Shown here piece by piece: positions 1 to 8,227 of a stretch of 64,000 bases of DNA (its first letter is position 1; the number at the start of each line of letters is the position of its first letter). Made by a program: the position numbers and the translations under genes. Origin of the DNA: RYN-111 sp963760125 (GTDB taxonomy: Bacteria; Actinomycetota; Actinomycetes; Mycobacteriales; SCTD01); contig CAVXBV010000007.1 of NCBI GenBank assembly GCA_963760125.1, positions 186,001-250,000 of the forward strand, given 5' to 3'. A model generated the notes under the pieces. It had not been told where the DNA came from and did not search any database. It was given only the letters and a program-made list of their open reading frames with translations.

Positions 1-2
1 TC

Positions 3-878
3 TACGCCCTGGCCGAGATCCTCGACGAGGCGGGTCTTCCGGCGGGTGTCTTCAACCTGGTCAGCGGCTACGGTGACCCCGTCGGCGAGGCGCTCGTGAC
101 GCACCCCGAGGTGGACATGGTGTCCTTCACCGGCTCCACCCGGGCCGGGACGCGGATCGCCGAGCTGGCCGGCAAGCAGGTCAAGCGCGTCGCCCTCGAG
201 CTCGGTGGCAAGTCCGCCAACGTCATCCTGGACGACGCTGACCTGGCCAAGGCGGTCAGCGACGGCGTGGGGATGTGCTACCTCAACTCCGGACAGACCT
301 GCTCAGCGCTCACCCGGATGCTGGTCCCCGCCGACAAGCTGGCCGAGGCCGAGCAGATCGCCACAGCCACCGCCGCAGCGTTCCTGGTCGGCGACCCGAA
401 CGACCCGACGTCAAAGCTCGGACCGCTGGTCAGCAGCGCCCAGCTGGACCGGGTGCGCGCCTACATCGCCAAGGGCATCGAGGAAGGCGCGACGCTCGTC
501 ACCGGCGGTGCCGACAAGGTCGGTGACACCGGCTACTACGTCGCGCCCACGATCTTCTCGGGCGTCACGACCGAGATGACGATCGCGCAGGAGGAGATCT
601 TCGGCCCGGTGCTCGTCATGATGCCGTACGCCGACGAGGACGAGGCGATCCGCATCGCCAACGACAGCGAGTACGGCCTCGCGGGTGCGGTGTGGTCCGG
701 CGATCCCGACCGCGCGCTACGCGTGGCGAAGCGGCTCCGGACCGGGCAGGTCGCCGTCAACGGTGGCGCCTTCAACCCGGCGGCGCCCTTCGGCGGGTAC
801 AAGAAGTCGGGCATCGGGCGCGAAGGTGGCACGTTCGGCCTCGAGGAGTTCCTCGAGACCAAGTCCATCCAGCGGTAG
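3..878 (+). CDS. aldehyde dehydrogenase family protein (5' part missing)
   Basis: This is the C-terminal 60% of an NAD(P)-dependent aldehyde dehydrogenase, which oxidises an aldehyde to the acid. The frame is open from the left edge, so the start lies outside the window. The general-base Glu is in ELGGKS (codon at 198), the catalytic Cys is in NSGQTCSA (codon at 300), and the conserved EEIFGPVL and PFGGYKKSGIGREGG motifs follow. The substrate cannot be told from sequence. A hairpin follows the stop. Its place beside an acyl-CoA synthetase, amidase and SDR region suggests a catabolic role, which is inference. Confidence 0.95.
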   Translation, partial: YALAEILDEAGLPAGVFNLVSGYGDPVGEALVTHPEVDMVSFTGSTRAGTRIAELAGKQVKRVALELGGKSANVILDDADLAKAVSDGVGMCYLNSGQTCSALTRMLVPADKLAEAEQIATATAAAFLVGDPNDPTSKLGPLVSSAQLDRVRAYIAKGIEEGATLVTGGADKVGDTGYYVAPTIFSGVTTEMTIAQEEIFGPVLVMMPYADEDEAIRIANDSEYGLAGAVWSGDPDRALRVAKRLRTGQVAVNGGAFNPAAPFGGYKKSGIGREGGTFGLEEFLETKSIQR

Positions 879-880
879 CG

Positions 881-932
881 CTGACGGGCCGCACCGTGGG
901 CCGACGCGGTGCCGTCAGCTCACGGTGCGGGC
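881..932 (+). terminator. hairpin after the aldehyde dehydrogenase gene
   Basis: GCCGCACCGTG at 888-898 can pair with CACGGTGCGG at 921-930. An alternative fold pairs CTGACG at 881-886 with CGTCAG at 913-918 and GCACCG at 891-896 with CGGTGC at 907-912. No T-run follows, as is common in high-GC terminators. It starts two bases after the stop codon. Confidence 0.5.
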
Positions 933-956
933 TTGGCAGTCTTCGCGGACGAGAAG

Positions 957-986
957 ATTGCGGAGGAGTTGCATCCGTAATACTCT
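957..986 (+). promoter_or_regulatory. palindromic operator overlapping a promoter
   Basis: The arms ATTGCGGAGG (957-966) and CATCCGTAAT (972-981) form an imperfect 25-bp palindrome. TTGCGG (958-963), a 17-base spacer and TACTCT (981-986) make a plausible -35/-10 pair that the palindrome covers. The same element and the same promoter geometry occur before the acyl-CoA synthetase gene, and related copies lie near the two tetR genes. It most likely lets a TetR-type repressor control the two secreted-protein genes downstream. Confidence 0.65.
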
Positions 987-1054
987 CAAAGAGTGAATCC
1001 GTCAGGCGAGGCGCAGCGACCACGCGCAGCCCGAGCACCGGATGAGGCGGGTTC

Positions 1055-2668
1055 GTGTACCCAAACCGAGCGTTGCTGACGACCGGCCGCCGGCTGCTGG
1101 TGATCGGCGCCCTGCTCGCGACCGCCGCAGCCCCGCTCGCCGGTAGCTCGCGTGCCGCGACGGAGCCCTCGCTGGCAGCCACCCCGAAGGCCTCCTGCGG
1201 ACCCGGATCGCTTCCGGAGACAGCGGCGCAGGGGCGCGCACCAGCAGCGGACTTCGCGAGCGGGCGGGCGGCCAAGGGTTACACCTGCAATACCCGAGAG
1301 GTCAGCCACGTCGGCGAGACCGCAGGGTTCAAGGTGTTCCGCTACGCCGACACCACCGGTCACGTCTGCGCCTACTACGACTCGACGGGAACGTTCCCGA
1401 CGGACGTGCCGGGCAACGCGGGCAAGGACGGGCTCGGCGTGATCGTGCTCGACATGTCGAACCCGGCCGCGCCGCGCAGGGTCGCCAACCTCACGACGCC
1501 CGCGATGCTCACGCCGCACGAGTCGCTGCAGCTCAACGACCGGCGTGGCCTGCTCGCCGCCGTCGCGGGGAACGCGTTGAGCTACCCGGGCGTCGTCGAC
1601 GTGTACGACCTCACCCAGGACTGCCGGGCGCCGCGGTTGCTCTCCAGTACCCCCTTCGGCGTCTTGGGGCACGAGAGCGCCATGTCGCCGGACGGACTGA
1701 CGTTCTACGTCTCGTCAGCGGCAGCGCACACCGTGGCCGCCGTCGACCTGACCGACCCCGAGGTGCCCGGCCTGCTCTGGTTCAAGACCGGGCCGTTCTA
1801 CCACGGGATGTCGGTCAGCGACGACGGTCGCCGCCTCTACGCCGCCAACGACGAGTTCACGAACCCCACCTCGGGCGTCGACATCCTGGACGTCAGCCAG
1901 ATCCAGGAACGCGTGCTCAACCCGCAGGTACCGATCATCAGCTCGGTGACGTGGTCGAGCAAGTCGATCCCTCAGGTGCCCATCCCCATCACCGTCGGGA
2001 AGCACAAGTACCTCATCGAGGTGGACGAGTTCAGCAGCACCGCTGACCTGGTCGGCGCGGCACGCATCATCAACATCGACGACGAGCGTAAGGCCCGCGT
2101 CGTCGCCAACCTCCGCCTGCAGGTCAACCAGCCCGCAGACCGCGCCGGGCAGAAGGGCGACCCCGGCGCGTCGAACAGCCAGTTCGGCGGGTACGCCGCG
2201 CACTACTGCGCCGTGCCGCGTCGCAACGATCCGGGGCTTGTGGCCTGCACGTTCATCCTCTCGGGACTGCGCGTCTTCGACATCCGCGACCCCGAGCGCC
2301 CGCGCGAGGTCGCCTACTTCAACAAGCCCCCGCCCGGGGGCAGTGGTGCCCTGGCCGCCCCCGCGTGGGACGTGGCCCGTCGCCAGGTCTGGTTCAGCGA
2401 CACGAAGTCCGGCTTCCGCGCCGTGCAGCTCACCAACGACGTCGGCGGCCTGCTCGACCTGCCACGCACCGGCGCGCCCGCCAAGCCCGCAGGCAGCCGT
2501 CCCGAACGCGCTCCGGTGACCGCCACGCCACCCGCAGCCCCGAGCTCGCCTGGCCTTCCCGTCACGGGGATGTCGGCCATCCTCGCCGCGGGGGCGCTTC
2601 TGCTGCTCGGTGCTTCCCTGCTCGCCCAGCGCCGCCGCACCACTGCTCAGCTCCGCCGCCGTTCCTGA
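1055..2668 (+). CDS. secreted LPXTG-anchored beta-propeller (LVIVD-like) protein
   Basis: The 537-residue product has a signal peptide (about residues 1-34), a long domain with repeated VDVYDL, VAAVDLTDP, VDILDVS and LRVFDIRDPERP segments typical of LVIVD/propeller repeats, then a Pro/Ala-rich stretch. It ends with a sorting signal: LPVTG at 501-505, a hydrophobic helix and an Arg-rich tail. It should be displayed on the cell wall by a sortase. No catalytic motif is visible. The GTG at 1055 is the start that opens the signal peptide. A secreted hydrolase gene follows 23 bases later, so the two probably form one operon under the 957-986 operator. Confidence 0.75.
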   Translation: MYPNRALLTTGRRLLVIGALLATAAAPLAGSSRAATEPSLAATPKASCGPGSLPETAAQGRAPAADFASGRAAKGYTCNTREVSHVGETAGFKVFRYADTTGHVCAYYDSTGTFPTDVPGNAGKDGLGVIVLDMSNPAAPRRVANLTTPAMLTPHESLQLNDRRGLLAAVAGNALSYPGVVDVYDLTQDCRAPRLLSSTPFGVLGHESAMSPDGLTFYVSSAAAHTVAAVDLTDPEVPGLLWFKTGPFYHGMSVSDDGRRLYAANDEFTNPTSGVDILDVSQIQERVLNPQVPIISSVTWSSKSIPQVPIPITVGKHKYLIEVDEFSSTADLVGAARIINIDDERKARVVANLRLQVNQPADRAGQKGDPGASNSQFGGYAAHYCAVPRRNDPGLVACTFILSGLRVFDIRDPERPREVAYFNKPPPGGSGALAAPAWDVARRQVWFSDTKSGFRAVQLTNDVGGLLDLPRTGAPAKPAGSRPERAPVTATPPAAPSSPGLPVTGMSAILAAGALLLLGASLLAQRRRTTAQLRRRS

Positions 2669-2691
2669 TCGCCACCCTGCAGGAGAACTTC

Positions 2692-4449
2692 GTGATCCGT
2701 CGTCTCGCTCTCGGCCTGGTCGTCCTCGTGTCGACCGCGGTCGCGATGCCCAGTGGTGCGGCGCAGGCCTGGACCCCGCGCCCAGCGACCTTCGAGGTCT
2801 CCGTGACCAAGGACGTGCCGATCACCGTCAGCGATGGCACGACGCTGACCGCCGACGTCTACCGCCCTGCGGGCAGGGACGGACGCCCGGCGGCGGGTCG
2901 CTTCCCGACCCTGGTGGTGCAGACGCCGTACAACAAGGACCAGCAGAAGGTGCACAGCGAGTACCTCGTGCGGCGCGGGTACGTCGACGTCGTCGTCGAC
3001 GTGCGGGGGACCGGTGGCTCGGGTGGCACGTTCAACAGCTTCGATGCGCCGCAGCAGCAGGACGGCAAGGACGTCGTCGGTTGGGCCGCAGCGCAACCGT
3101 GGTCCACCGGCCGCGTGGGCCTGCACGGGACGTCGTACTACGGCATCAACCAGTTGCTCACTGCTGCGCTGCAACCGCCTGCGCTGAAGGCCATCTTCCC
3201 CGTCGTACCGACCGGGGACAACTACCGCACCACCGTCCCGGGCGGGCGGCTGACGAGCCTCGCAGCCTTCTCGCTGCTGTATGCCACCAACGGGGCGACC
3301 CCGCCGGGGTACACCGGCAGCGACCCCGTGCGCGCCGCCGGAACCGTCGGAACGCGGCCGGGCAACGTGCTGGGCGCAGTGAACTACAACGTCACGACCG
3401 CGGCAGGTGGCGTCGGCGCCTACGACGGCCCGTACTACCGCAACATGTCGCCGCTGTGGAAGATCGACCGGATCAAGACCCCCACGTTCCTCGTCGGTGG
3501 TTGGTACGACGCCCTGAGCCAGCGGGACGCGCCCTTGCTCTTCCGGGAGCTGCAGCGTCGCAACGTTCCGGTGAAGCTCGTGATGGGTCCCTGGTACCAC
3601 ACGACTCCGGGTAAGGGCCTGCCGGCGCAGGGCGTGCCGGTGCTCGACGAGCTGCAGCTGCGGTGGTTCGACCGCTACGTGCGCGGCAATGCAGATCCGG
3701 GGCTGGCTGCCTTTCCTGCCGTGAACTACCACCGGGTGGGCGAGGGCCGCTTCCACGCCGTTGGCACCTGGCCGGCGCCTGGGATCGCGTGGACCAAGCT
3801 GGCGCTCAGCAGTGGGGGAGCGCTCACCACCGGCACCGGGTCAGGTCCCGCGGACTCCCTGGTGGCACAACCGCTGTCGGGGGCGTGCACCCGTTCGACC
3901 GCCATCGGCACCTTCGGCCTCGCGCCGTCCACGCCGTGCGAAACCGACAACTCCAGCAACGACCGCACGGGGGTCACCTACGACCTCCCGTTGAAGGCAC
4001 CGCTGGATCTCACCGGACCGCTCAGCGCTCGGCTGTTCGTCTCCACCACAGGTGCCGACGCGTTCGTGACCTTGCGGGTCGAGGACGTCGACCCCGCCAC
4101 CGGCGCGGCCAACGAGATCACCGCCGGCTGGGACACGCTGTCCTTCAGGGCGCTCGACCCCCAGCGCACCGAGCGACTGGGGACGGCCGGCCAGCTTCCG
4201 TTTCACCCGTACACCAAGGATTCCGTCCAAGAGGTGAAGGCGGGCGCTGTCTACGACTGGTCGGTGGAGCTGCGACCGATCGCCGCGCGGGTGGCCGCTG
4301 GCCACGTGCTTCGGCTGTCGATCCAGACCTCTGACGTGGTGCGGTTCGTCCCGAACGGTCCGGCGCTGGCCCGGACGACGGGATCGGTCGTGAGCATCCA
4401 TCACGATGATCAGCGCCCTTCGGCGCTGATCATCCCCGTCACGCGGTAG
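2692..4449 (+). CDS. secreted CocE/NonD (X-Pro dipeptidyl-peptidase S15-like) hydrolase
   Basis: The 585-residue product has a signal peptide and an alpha/beta-hydrolase domain with the S15 triad: Ser148 in GTSYYG, Asp273 in GGWYDALSQRD and His303 in GPWYHTTPG. A jelly-roll domain follows from about residue 370. CocE-family enzymes cleave esters or amides such as cocaine, glutaryl-7-ACA or X-Pro peptides; the true substrate is unknown. GTG at 2692 is chosen because AGGAGA lies five bases upstream and the signal peptide begins there; the frame is open further upstream but that part overlaps the preceding gene. It is probably co-transcribed with that gene. Confidence 0.85.
   Translation: MIRRLALGLVVLVSTAVAMPSGAAQAWTPRPATFEVSVTKDVPITVSDGTTLTADVYRPAGRDGRPAAGRFPTLVVQTPYNKDQQKVHSEYLVRRGYVDVVVDVRGTGGSGGTFNSFDAPQQQDGKDVVGWAAAQPWSTGRVGLHGTSYYGINQLLTAALQPPALKAIFPVVPTGDNYRTTVPGGRLTSLAAFSLLYATNGATPPGYTGSDPVRAAGTVGTRPGNVLGAVNYNVTTAAGGVGAYDGPYYRNMSPLWKIDRIKTPTFLVGGWYDALSQRDAPLLFRELQRRNVPVKLVMGPWYHTTPGKGLPAQGVPVLDELQLRWFDRYVRGNADPGLAAFPAVNYHRVGEGRFHAVGTWPAPGIAWTKLALSSGGALTTGTGSGPADSLVAQPLSGACTRSTAIGTFGLAPSTPCETDNSSNDRTGVTYDLPLKAPLDLTGPLSARLFVSTTGADAFVTLRVEDVDPATGAANEITAGWDTLSFRALDPQRTERLGTAGQLPFHPYTKDSVQEVKAGAVYDWSVELRPIAARVAAGHVLRLSIQTSDVVRFVPNGPALARTTGSVVSIHHDDQRPSALIIPVTR
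4405..4434 (+). terminator. perfect 13-bp inverted repeat inside the 3' end of the hydrolase gene
   Basis: GATGATCAGCGCC (4405-4417) is repeated exactly inverted at 4422-4434 with a CTTC loop between. It lies within the last dozen sense codons and just before the convergent gene at 4506. The size and tight loop suggest a terminator stem embedded in coding sequence; there is no T-run. Confidence 0.45.
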
Positions 4450-4505
4450 GCGTTCTGGCACCGCACGGTCGACGGCTTCTCGCGGCGGTTCAGCCAGCTG
4501 AGCGC

Positions 4506-4754
4506 TCACGTCTGCGGGGACGAGGGCGTCGCGCTCCGTGCGGTCCGAAACGCCTTGCCGTTCAAGGACTCTCCGACGAGGGGGCCGAGGACGCAGACGT
4601 CCCCGAGCCCAGCGGCGAGTGGGACGACCCCGAGCGCGGCCAAGCCCTTGCCCTTGGCATCCCCGCGGCGCAGGCCGCCCACGAGGAGGCCGGTACCGGC
4701 GACGACGCGCAGCACCCGTCCCGCCTGGCTCCCCAGTAGGTCGACAGGGCTCAT
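4506..4754 (-). CDS. small DUF2892-like membrane protein
   Basis: This is an 82-residue protein with two hydrophobic segments (GRVLRVVAGTGLLVGGL and LAALGVVPLAAGLGDVCVLGPLVG) and the NGKAFRT tail, resembling the YgaP-type DUF2892 inner-membrane family. The function is unknown. ATG at 4754 is chosen because GAGGAGGG lies just upstream and the codon overlaps the TGA of the upstream gene (ATGA), indicating translational coupling. It is the last gene of the three-gene AarF operon. Confidence 0.6.
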   Translation of the reverse strand: MSPVDLLGSQAGRVLRVVAGTGLLVGGLRRGDAKGKGLAALGVVPLAAGLGDVCVLGPLVGESLNGKAFRTARSATPSSPQT

Positions 4755-5116
4755 GCGGCCCTCCTCGTGGTGGTGTGGTTTCGCAGAACGACGTACCCAC
4801 CGAGGGCGACGACGAACAGCGACCACCACAGGGCGTCAGGTGACCGCAGCGGCCAGTCCGGCTCGAGCAGGAGCACGACGCCGATCAGCGCGAGGCACAG
4901 GAGCGCCTCGTGGATCAGCCGTCGCCCGGTTGCCGCGGCGACCGCCGACAGCAGCCCGAGCCCCACGAGGTCGCCGACGACGCCCCTGGCCAGGTAGGCG
5001 TGCTGACCCAGCGCGTAACCGGTCGAGGAGATCAGCACGGCGAGCGCGCTGGTGACCAACTCCGGCCGTGACAGCCTCGACCGGTCGGTCAGCCAGGTGC
5101 CGGAGGCCCTGTTCAT
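4751..5116 (-). CDS. four-helix membrane protein of unknown function
   Basis: The 121-residue product shows about four hydrophobic helices (ELVTSALAVLISSTGYALG, GDLVGLGLLSAVAAA, ALLCLALIGVVLLL, WWSLFVVALGGYVVL) and short basic ends. I do not recognise a family. Its ATG overlaps the stop of the AarF-like kinase gene by four bases, and its own stop overlaps the next start in the same way, so it is very likely made together with both. Confidence 0.6.
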   Translation of the reverse strand: MNRASGTWLTDRSRLSRPELVTSALAVLISSTGYALGQHAYLARGVVGDLVGLGLLSAVAAATGRRLIHEALLCLALIGVVLLLEPDWPLRSPDALWWSLFVVALGGYVVLRNHTTTRRAA

Positions 5117-6789
5117 CGAGCCGCCCGGTTGCGGCGCGCCGTACGGGCGATGCGCCGGTCGGCCAGGACGACCGAGAGAAGCAGTGCCACGCCACCCGCA
5201 GCGGCCAGAGCGAAGCAGATGATGGCCACGCTCGGGTAGCCCAGGAGCCGAGACCTGGTCGGGACCTGCATCATCAGGGCCGCCCCCACGATCAGGGCGG
5301 CGATGACCAGGCCGCTGGCCAACCGGTTGGCCAGGCGCTGCAGGACCGTCAGCAACTGCGGCTCGTCGATGGCGTCGACCTTGAGCTGGAAGCTGCCCTC
5401 ACCGACGGCGTCCATCAGCTTGTTGATGCGCCCCGGCAGCTGGGCGGCGAAGTCGCGCGCTTCCATGGCCGCGCCGAGCATGCCGCCGGTCGAGGTCGAC
5501 ATGCGGGCCTGCAGGATCGAGGTGCTGTTGCGCCGGATCGCCTCCGCGGGGGCGAAGCTCGGATCCAGGCTCAGGGCGACCTGGTCCAGGTTGAGCAGCG
5601 CCTTGCCGACCAGGGCGACCTGCGGCGCCGGCCGGAGCTCGCACCGGGCCGCGATGCGCGTCATCTCCAGCACCACGGCACCGGCGCGCAGCTGCGAGCC
5701 CATCTCGATGCTCTGCAGCACCAGGTCCGACACCTCGGCACGGAAGCGCGGGCGGTCGAAGAGCTCACCCGGCGTCCCGAGAGCCGCGAACGCGTCGGCA
5801 GCCGCTTCGCCGTTCCCGTCGCTGACGGCCAGCAGCAGCCGCACGATGCTGTCGCGGGCCCCCGTGGACAACCGGGCGACCATGCCGAGGTCGATGAGCG
5901 CGAGCCGTCCGTCGGGGGTCAGCAGCACGTTGCCCGGGTGCGGGTCGGCGTGGAAGAACCCCTCGGCCATGATTTGCTGGAGGTACGCCGAGAACAGGTC
6001 GTCCACCAGCGGCCCGCCGTCCAGATCGGTCCTGGCCAGGGGCGTGAGATCGGTGACCTTGCGACCGGGCACGAAGTCCATGGTGAGCACCCGCCCGGTG
6101 CTGTAGTCCGCCACGGCGCGTGGGACGACGAGCCGCGGCCAGGGGGCGACGATCCTGGCGAGGCTGGCGAGGTTGGTGGCCTCGCGGGTGTAGTCGAGCT
6201 CCGCGATCAGTGCCTTGCGGAACTGCTCGAGCAGGTCCGCGAAGCCGAAACGACGGCCCAGTTCGGTGTGGGCGTCAGCGAAGGCGGCCAGCTCGCCCAG
6301 GGCGGCCATGTCCTCGGCGATGCGCTTCCTGATCCCGGGACGCTGGACCTTGACCGCCACCTCCCGGCCGTTGCGCAGCACCGCCCGGTGGACCTGCGCG
6401 AGCGAGGCTGCTGCGAGCGGCTCCTCGTCGAAGGAGGCGAAGGCGTGGGCGAGGTCGACACCGAGCTCGTCGGTGACGATCTGCTCGACCTCGGCGAAGG
6501 CGAAGGGGGCGACGTCGTCCTGCAGGCGGGCGAGCGCTTGGGTGTACGGCTCGGGGAGGAGGTCGACCCGCGTGGACAGCAGCTGGCCCAGCTTGATGTA
6601 CGTCGGGCCGAGGGCCTCCAGGTCAGCCGCCAGCTGCGTGGCGTCCTCGCACACGGGCGCAGAGCGGTCGTCGGGGCCGATGCCGTCGAGGTCGAGGTCG
6701 GCGAGCAGGTCGGAGCGGCCGTACCGGATCAGCAGCCGGGCGATGTCGCGGTAGCGGCCCACGTGCCGGGGGTTCAGGGTCAGGGCCAT
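5113..6789 (-). CDS. AarF/UbiB (ABC1) family atypical kinase
   Basis: The 558-residue product is an ABC1-family protein kinase-like protein, a family tied to quinone and lipid homeostasis. Visible family marks are the KxGQ motif in GPTYIKLGQLLSTR, the Ala-rich nucleotide loop PLAAASLAQVHRA, the lysine of VAVKVQRPG, the catalytic FHADPHPGNVLL and the DLG metal motif in LIDLGMVARL. Two transmembrane helices lie at the C-terminus, as in other UbiB members. ATG at 6789 is preceded by GGGAGA and gives the family N-terminus; the open frame upstream is not coding. It heads a coupled operon with two small membrane proteins. Confidence 0.9.
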   Translation of the reverse strand: MALTLNPRHVGRYRDIARLLIRYGRSDLLADLDLDGIGPDDRSAPVCEDATQLAADLEALGPTYIKLGQLLSTRVDLLPEPYTQALARLQDDVAPFAFAEVEQIVTDELGVDLAHAFASFDEEPLAAASLAQVHRAVLRNGREVAVKVQRPGIRKRIAEDMAALGELAAFADAHTELGRRFGFADLLEQFRKALIAELDYTREATNLASLARIVAPWPRLVVPRAVADYSTGRVLTMDFVPGRKVTDLTPLARTDLDGGPLVDDLFSAYLQQIMAEGFFHADPHPGNVLLTPDGRLALIDLGMVARLSTGARDSIVRLLLAVSDGNGEAAADAFAALGTPGELFDRPRFRAEVSDLVLQSIEMGSQLRAGAVVLEMTRIAARCELRPAPQVALVGKALLNLDQVALSLDPSFAPAEAIRRNSTSILQARMSTSTGGMLGAAMEARDFAAQLPGRINKLMDAVGEGSFQLKVDAIDEPQLLTVLQRLANRLASGLVIAALIVGAALMMQVPTRSRLLGYPSVAIICFALAAAGGVALLLSVVLADRRIARTARRNRAAR

Positions 6790-6878
6790 CAGCGTCTCCC
6801 TCGAAGGCGCACAGCGAAGCGGTTGAGAGCCCCCTTCCCCCACTGCGGGTCGGCACGCCTGCCGCGCCCCTCCGCTCG

Positions 6879-7376
6879 CTAGCCGGGACCGGTCTCGCTG
6901 TCGGTGGGGAGACGGAGCAGTTCTCGGGCCACCGCGCTGCCGTCGAGGACGCGCGAGGTGCGGCGCACCACCTTCCAGTTTCGCCCGTGGCGTGCCAGCT
7001 CCCAGCGGTGGGCCGTGGCGCGCGCGACGCGGTAGCCCCGGTCGCTCAGCACGACCAGCTGCGAATGACCCACGGCGACGGCAGTGTCGCCGTCGACCGT
7101 CACGTGGGGGGCGGTCAGCAGATGGGCGCACCCGCGGGCGAGCAGGCCCCGGTGCGCGTCGGAGGCCACCATGGCGCCGATGCCCTCGTGTCCGTCGTAC
7201 ACGCCGGTGTCGACGTCGTACACCCCGGTCGGCTCCCACAGCGCCGCCACGCTGTCGGGCTCGCCGAGGTCGATCAGCGGCCCGTACGACGTCACGACGC
7301 GTACGACGGCCAGCTCGTCCTCGACGGCACGCAGGCGGGTCTCCAACGCGGAGAGCCGCTCGTCGGTGGTGCTCAT
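6879..7376 (-). CDS. SnoaL/NTF2-like domain protein
   Basis: The 165-residue product starts with a helical stretch (ALETRLRAVEDELAVVRVVTSYGPLIDLG) and continues with the cone-shaped NTF2-like fold pattern (VAALWEPTGVYDV, HLLTAPHVTVDGDTAVAVGHSQL, HRWELARHGRNWKVVRRT). Members include polyketide cyclases, dehydratases and small-ligand binders. Its ATG overlaps the stop of the LLM oxidoreductase gene (ATGA), so it is the last member of the long minus-strand operon. A role in modifying or binding the same compound is inference. Confidence 0.7.
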   Translation of the reverse strand: MSTTDERLSALETRLRAVEDELAVVRVVTSYGPLIDLGEPDSVAALWEPTGVYDVDTGVYDGHEGIGAMVASDAHRGLLARGCAHLLTAPHVTVDGDTAVAVGHSQLVVLSDRGYRVARATAHRWELARHGRNWKVVRRTSRVLDGSAVARELLRLPTDSETGPG

Positions 7377-8227
7377 GCGACCAGCCTGCCCAAGGCCCCC
7401 ACCTGCTCGACGAGGTGGTCGGCGGACGTGCTCGTCAGGGAGGCGGTGACGCGGGTGGCGCCGGCCTGCTGGAGCCGGTCGAGCCGCGTGCGGGTCCCGT
7501 CGGCATCGCCGAGCGGATCGAGCGGCCCGCTGCCCAGGACCACCTCGAAGCCTGCGGGCAGGGCTTGCGCGGCGAGCAGGTCACCGACCTCGCTCAGGCG
7601 CAGGCCGAACGGGGTCCAGCCCTGGCCGAGCTCGAGTGCACGGCGCAGCGACCGGGCGGTCCGACCCCCGGTCCAGAAGGGGATCTGCGCTTGCACCGGA
7701 GCCGGGTCGAGCACCACGTCGTCGAAGGCGTAGTGGGGGCCGGCGTAGGTAGGACCTCCCGAGGCCAGCGCGGCGCGCAGGGCACGGAGGGCGTCGTCCG
7801 CTCGCTCGCCCCGTCCCTCGAACGGCACGCCGAGCAGGCGGAACTCCTCCTCCAGCGAGCCCACACCGACCCCGAGCACGACGCGTCCGCCGCTCAGCCG
7901 GTCCAGGGTGGCGTAGCGCTTGGCCAGCACGAGGGGATGGGTGTAGCCGAGGACGAGCACGTGGGTGACCAGCCGCACCTGCGTCGTGACCGCCGCGAGG
8001 TACGCCAGGGTTGCGGCGGGGTCCCAGTAGGTCCCGCCGCGCTGGGCCGCCACGTCCGTCGGCACGACGGCGTGCTCGCTGCAGGTGACGTGGTCCAGCC
8101 CGGCCTCGTCAGCGGCGCGGACGACCTGGACGAGGTCCTCGACCGACCCGGCGCGCTCCCAGTCGGCGTGCGCTCCGGGGACGGCCGTGACGATGGGGGT
8201 CGCGAGCCCGACCCGCAGTCCCTTCAC
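7373..8227 (-). CDS. LLM-class (luciferase-like) F420 or flavin-dependent oxidoreductase
   Basis: The 284-residue product has the TIM-barrel luciferase-like pattern: VVRAADEAGLDHVTCSEHAVVP, TQVRLVTHVLVLGYTHPLVLAKRYATLDRLSGGRVVLGVGVGSLEEEF and PFWTGGRTARSLRRALELG. Actinobacterial members usually use coenzyme F420 or FMN. GTG at 8227 overlaps the stop of the preceding gene as GTGA; the frame upstream of it runs inside that gene and is rejected. It is the second redox enzyme in this operon. Confidence 0.85.
   Translation of the reverse strand: MKGLRVGLATPIVTAVPGAHADWERAGSVEDLVQVVRAADEAGLDHVTCSEHAVVPTDVAAQRGGTYWDPAATLAYLAAVTTQVRLVTHVLVLGYTHPLVLAKRYATLDRLSGGRVVLGVGVGSLEEEFRLLGVPFEGRGERADDALRALRAALASGGPTYAGPHYAFDDVVLDPAPVQAQIPFWTGGRTARSLRRALELGQGWTPFGLRLSEVGDLLAAQALPAGFEVVLGSGPLDPLGDADGTRTRLDRLQQAGATRVTASLTSTSADHLVEQVGALGRLVA

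Noticed and set aside
5068..6882. Long plus-strand frame antisense to the AarF-like kinase gene
   Set aside because: It is rich in Arg, Gly and Gln, lacks any domain, and mirrors the codon bias of the real minus-strand gene.
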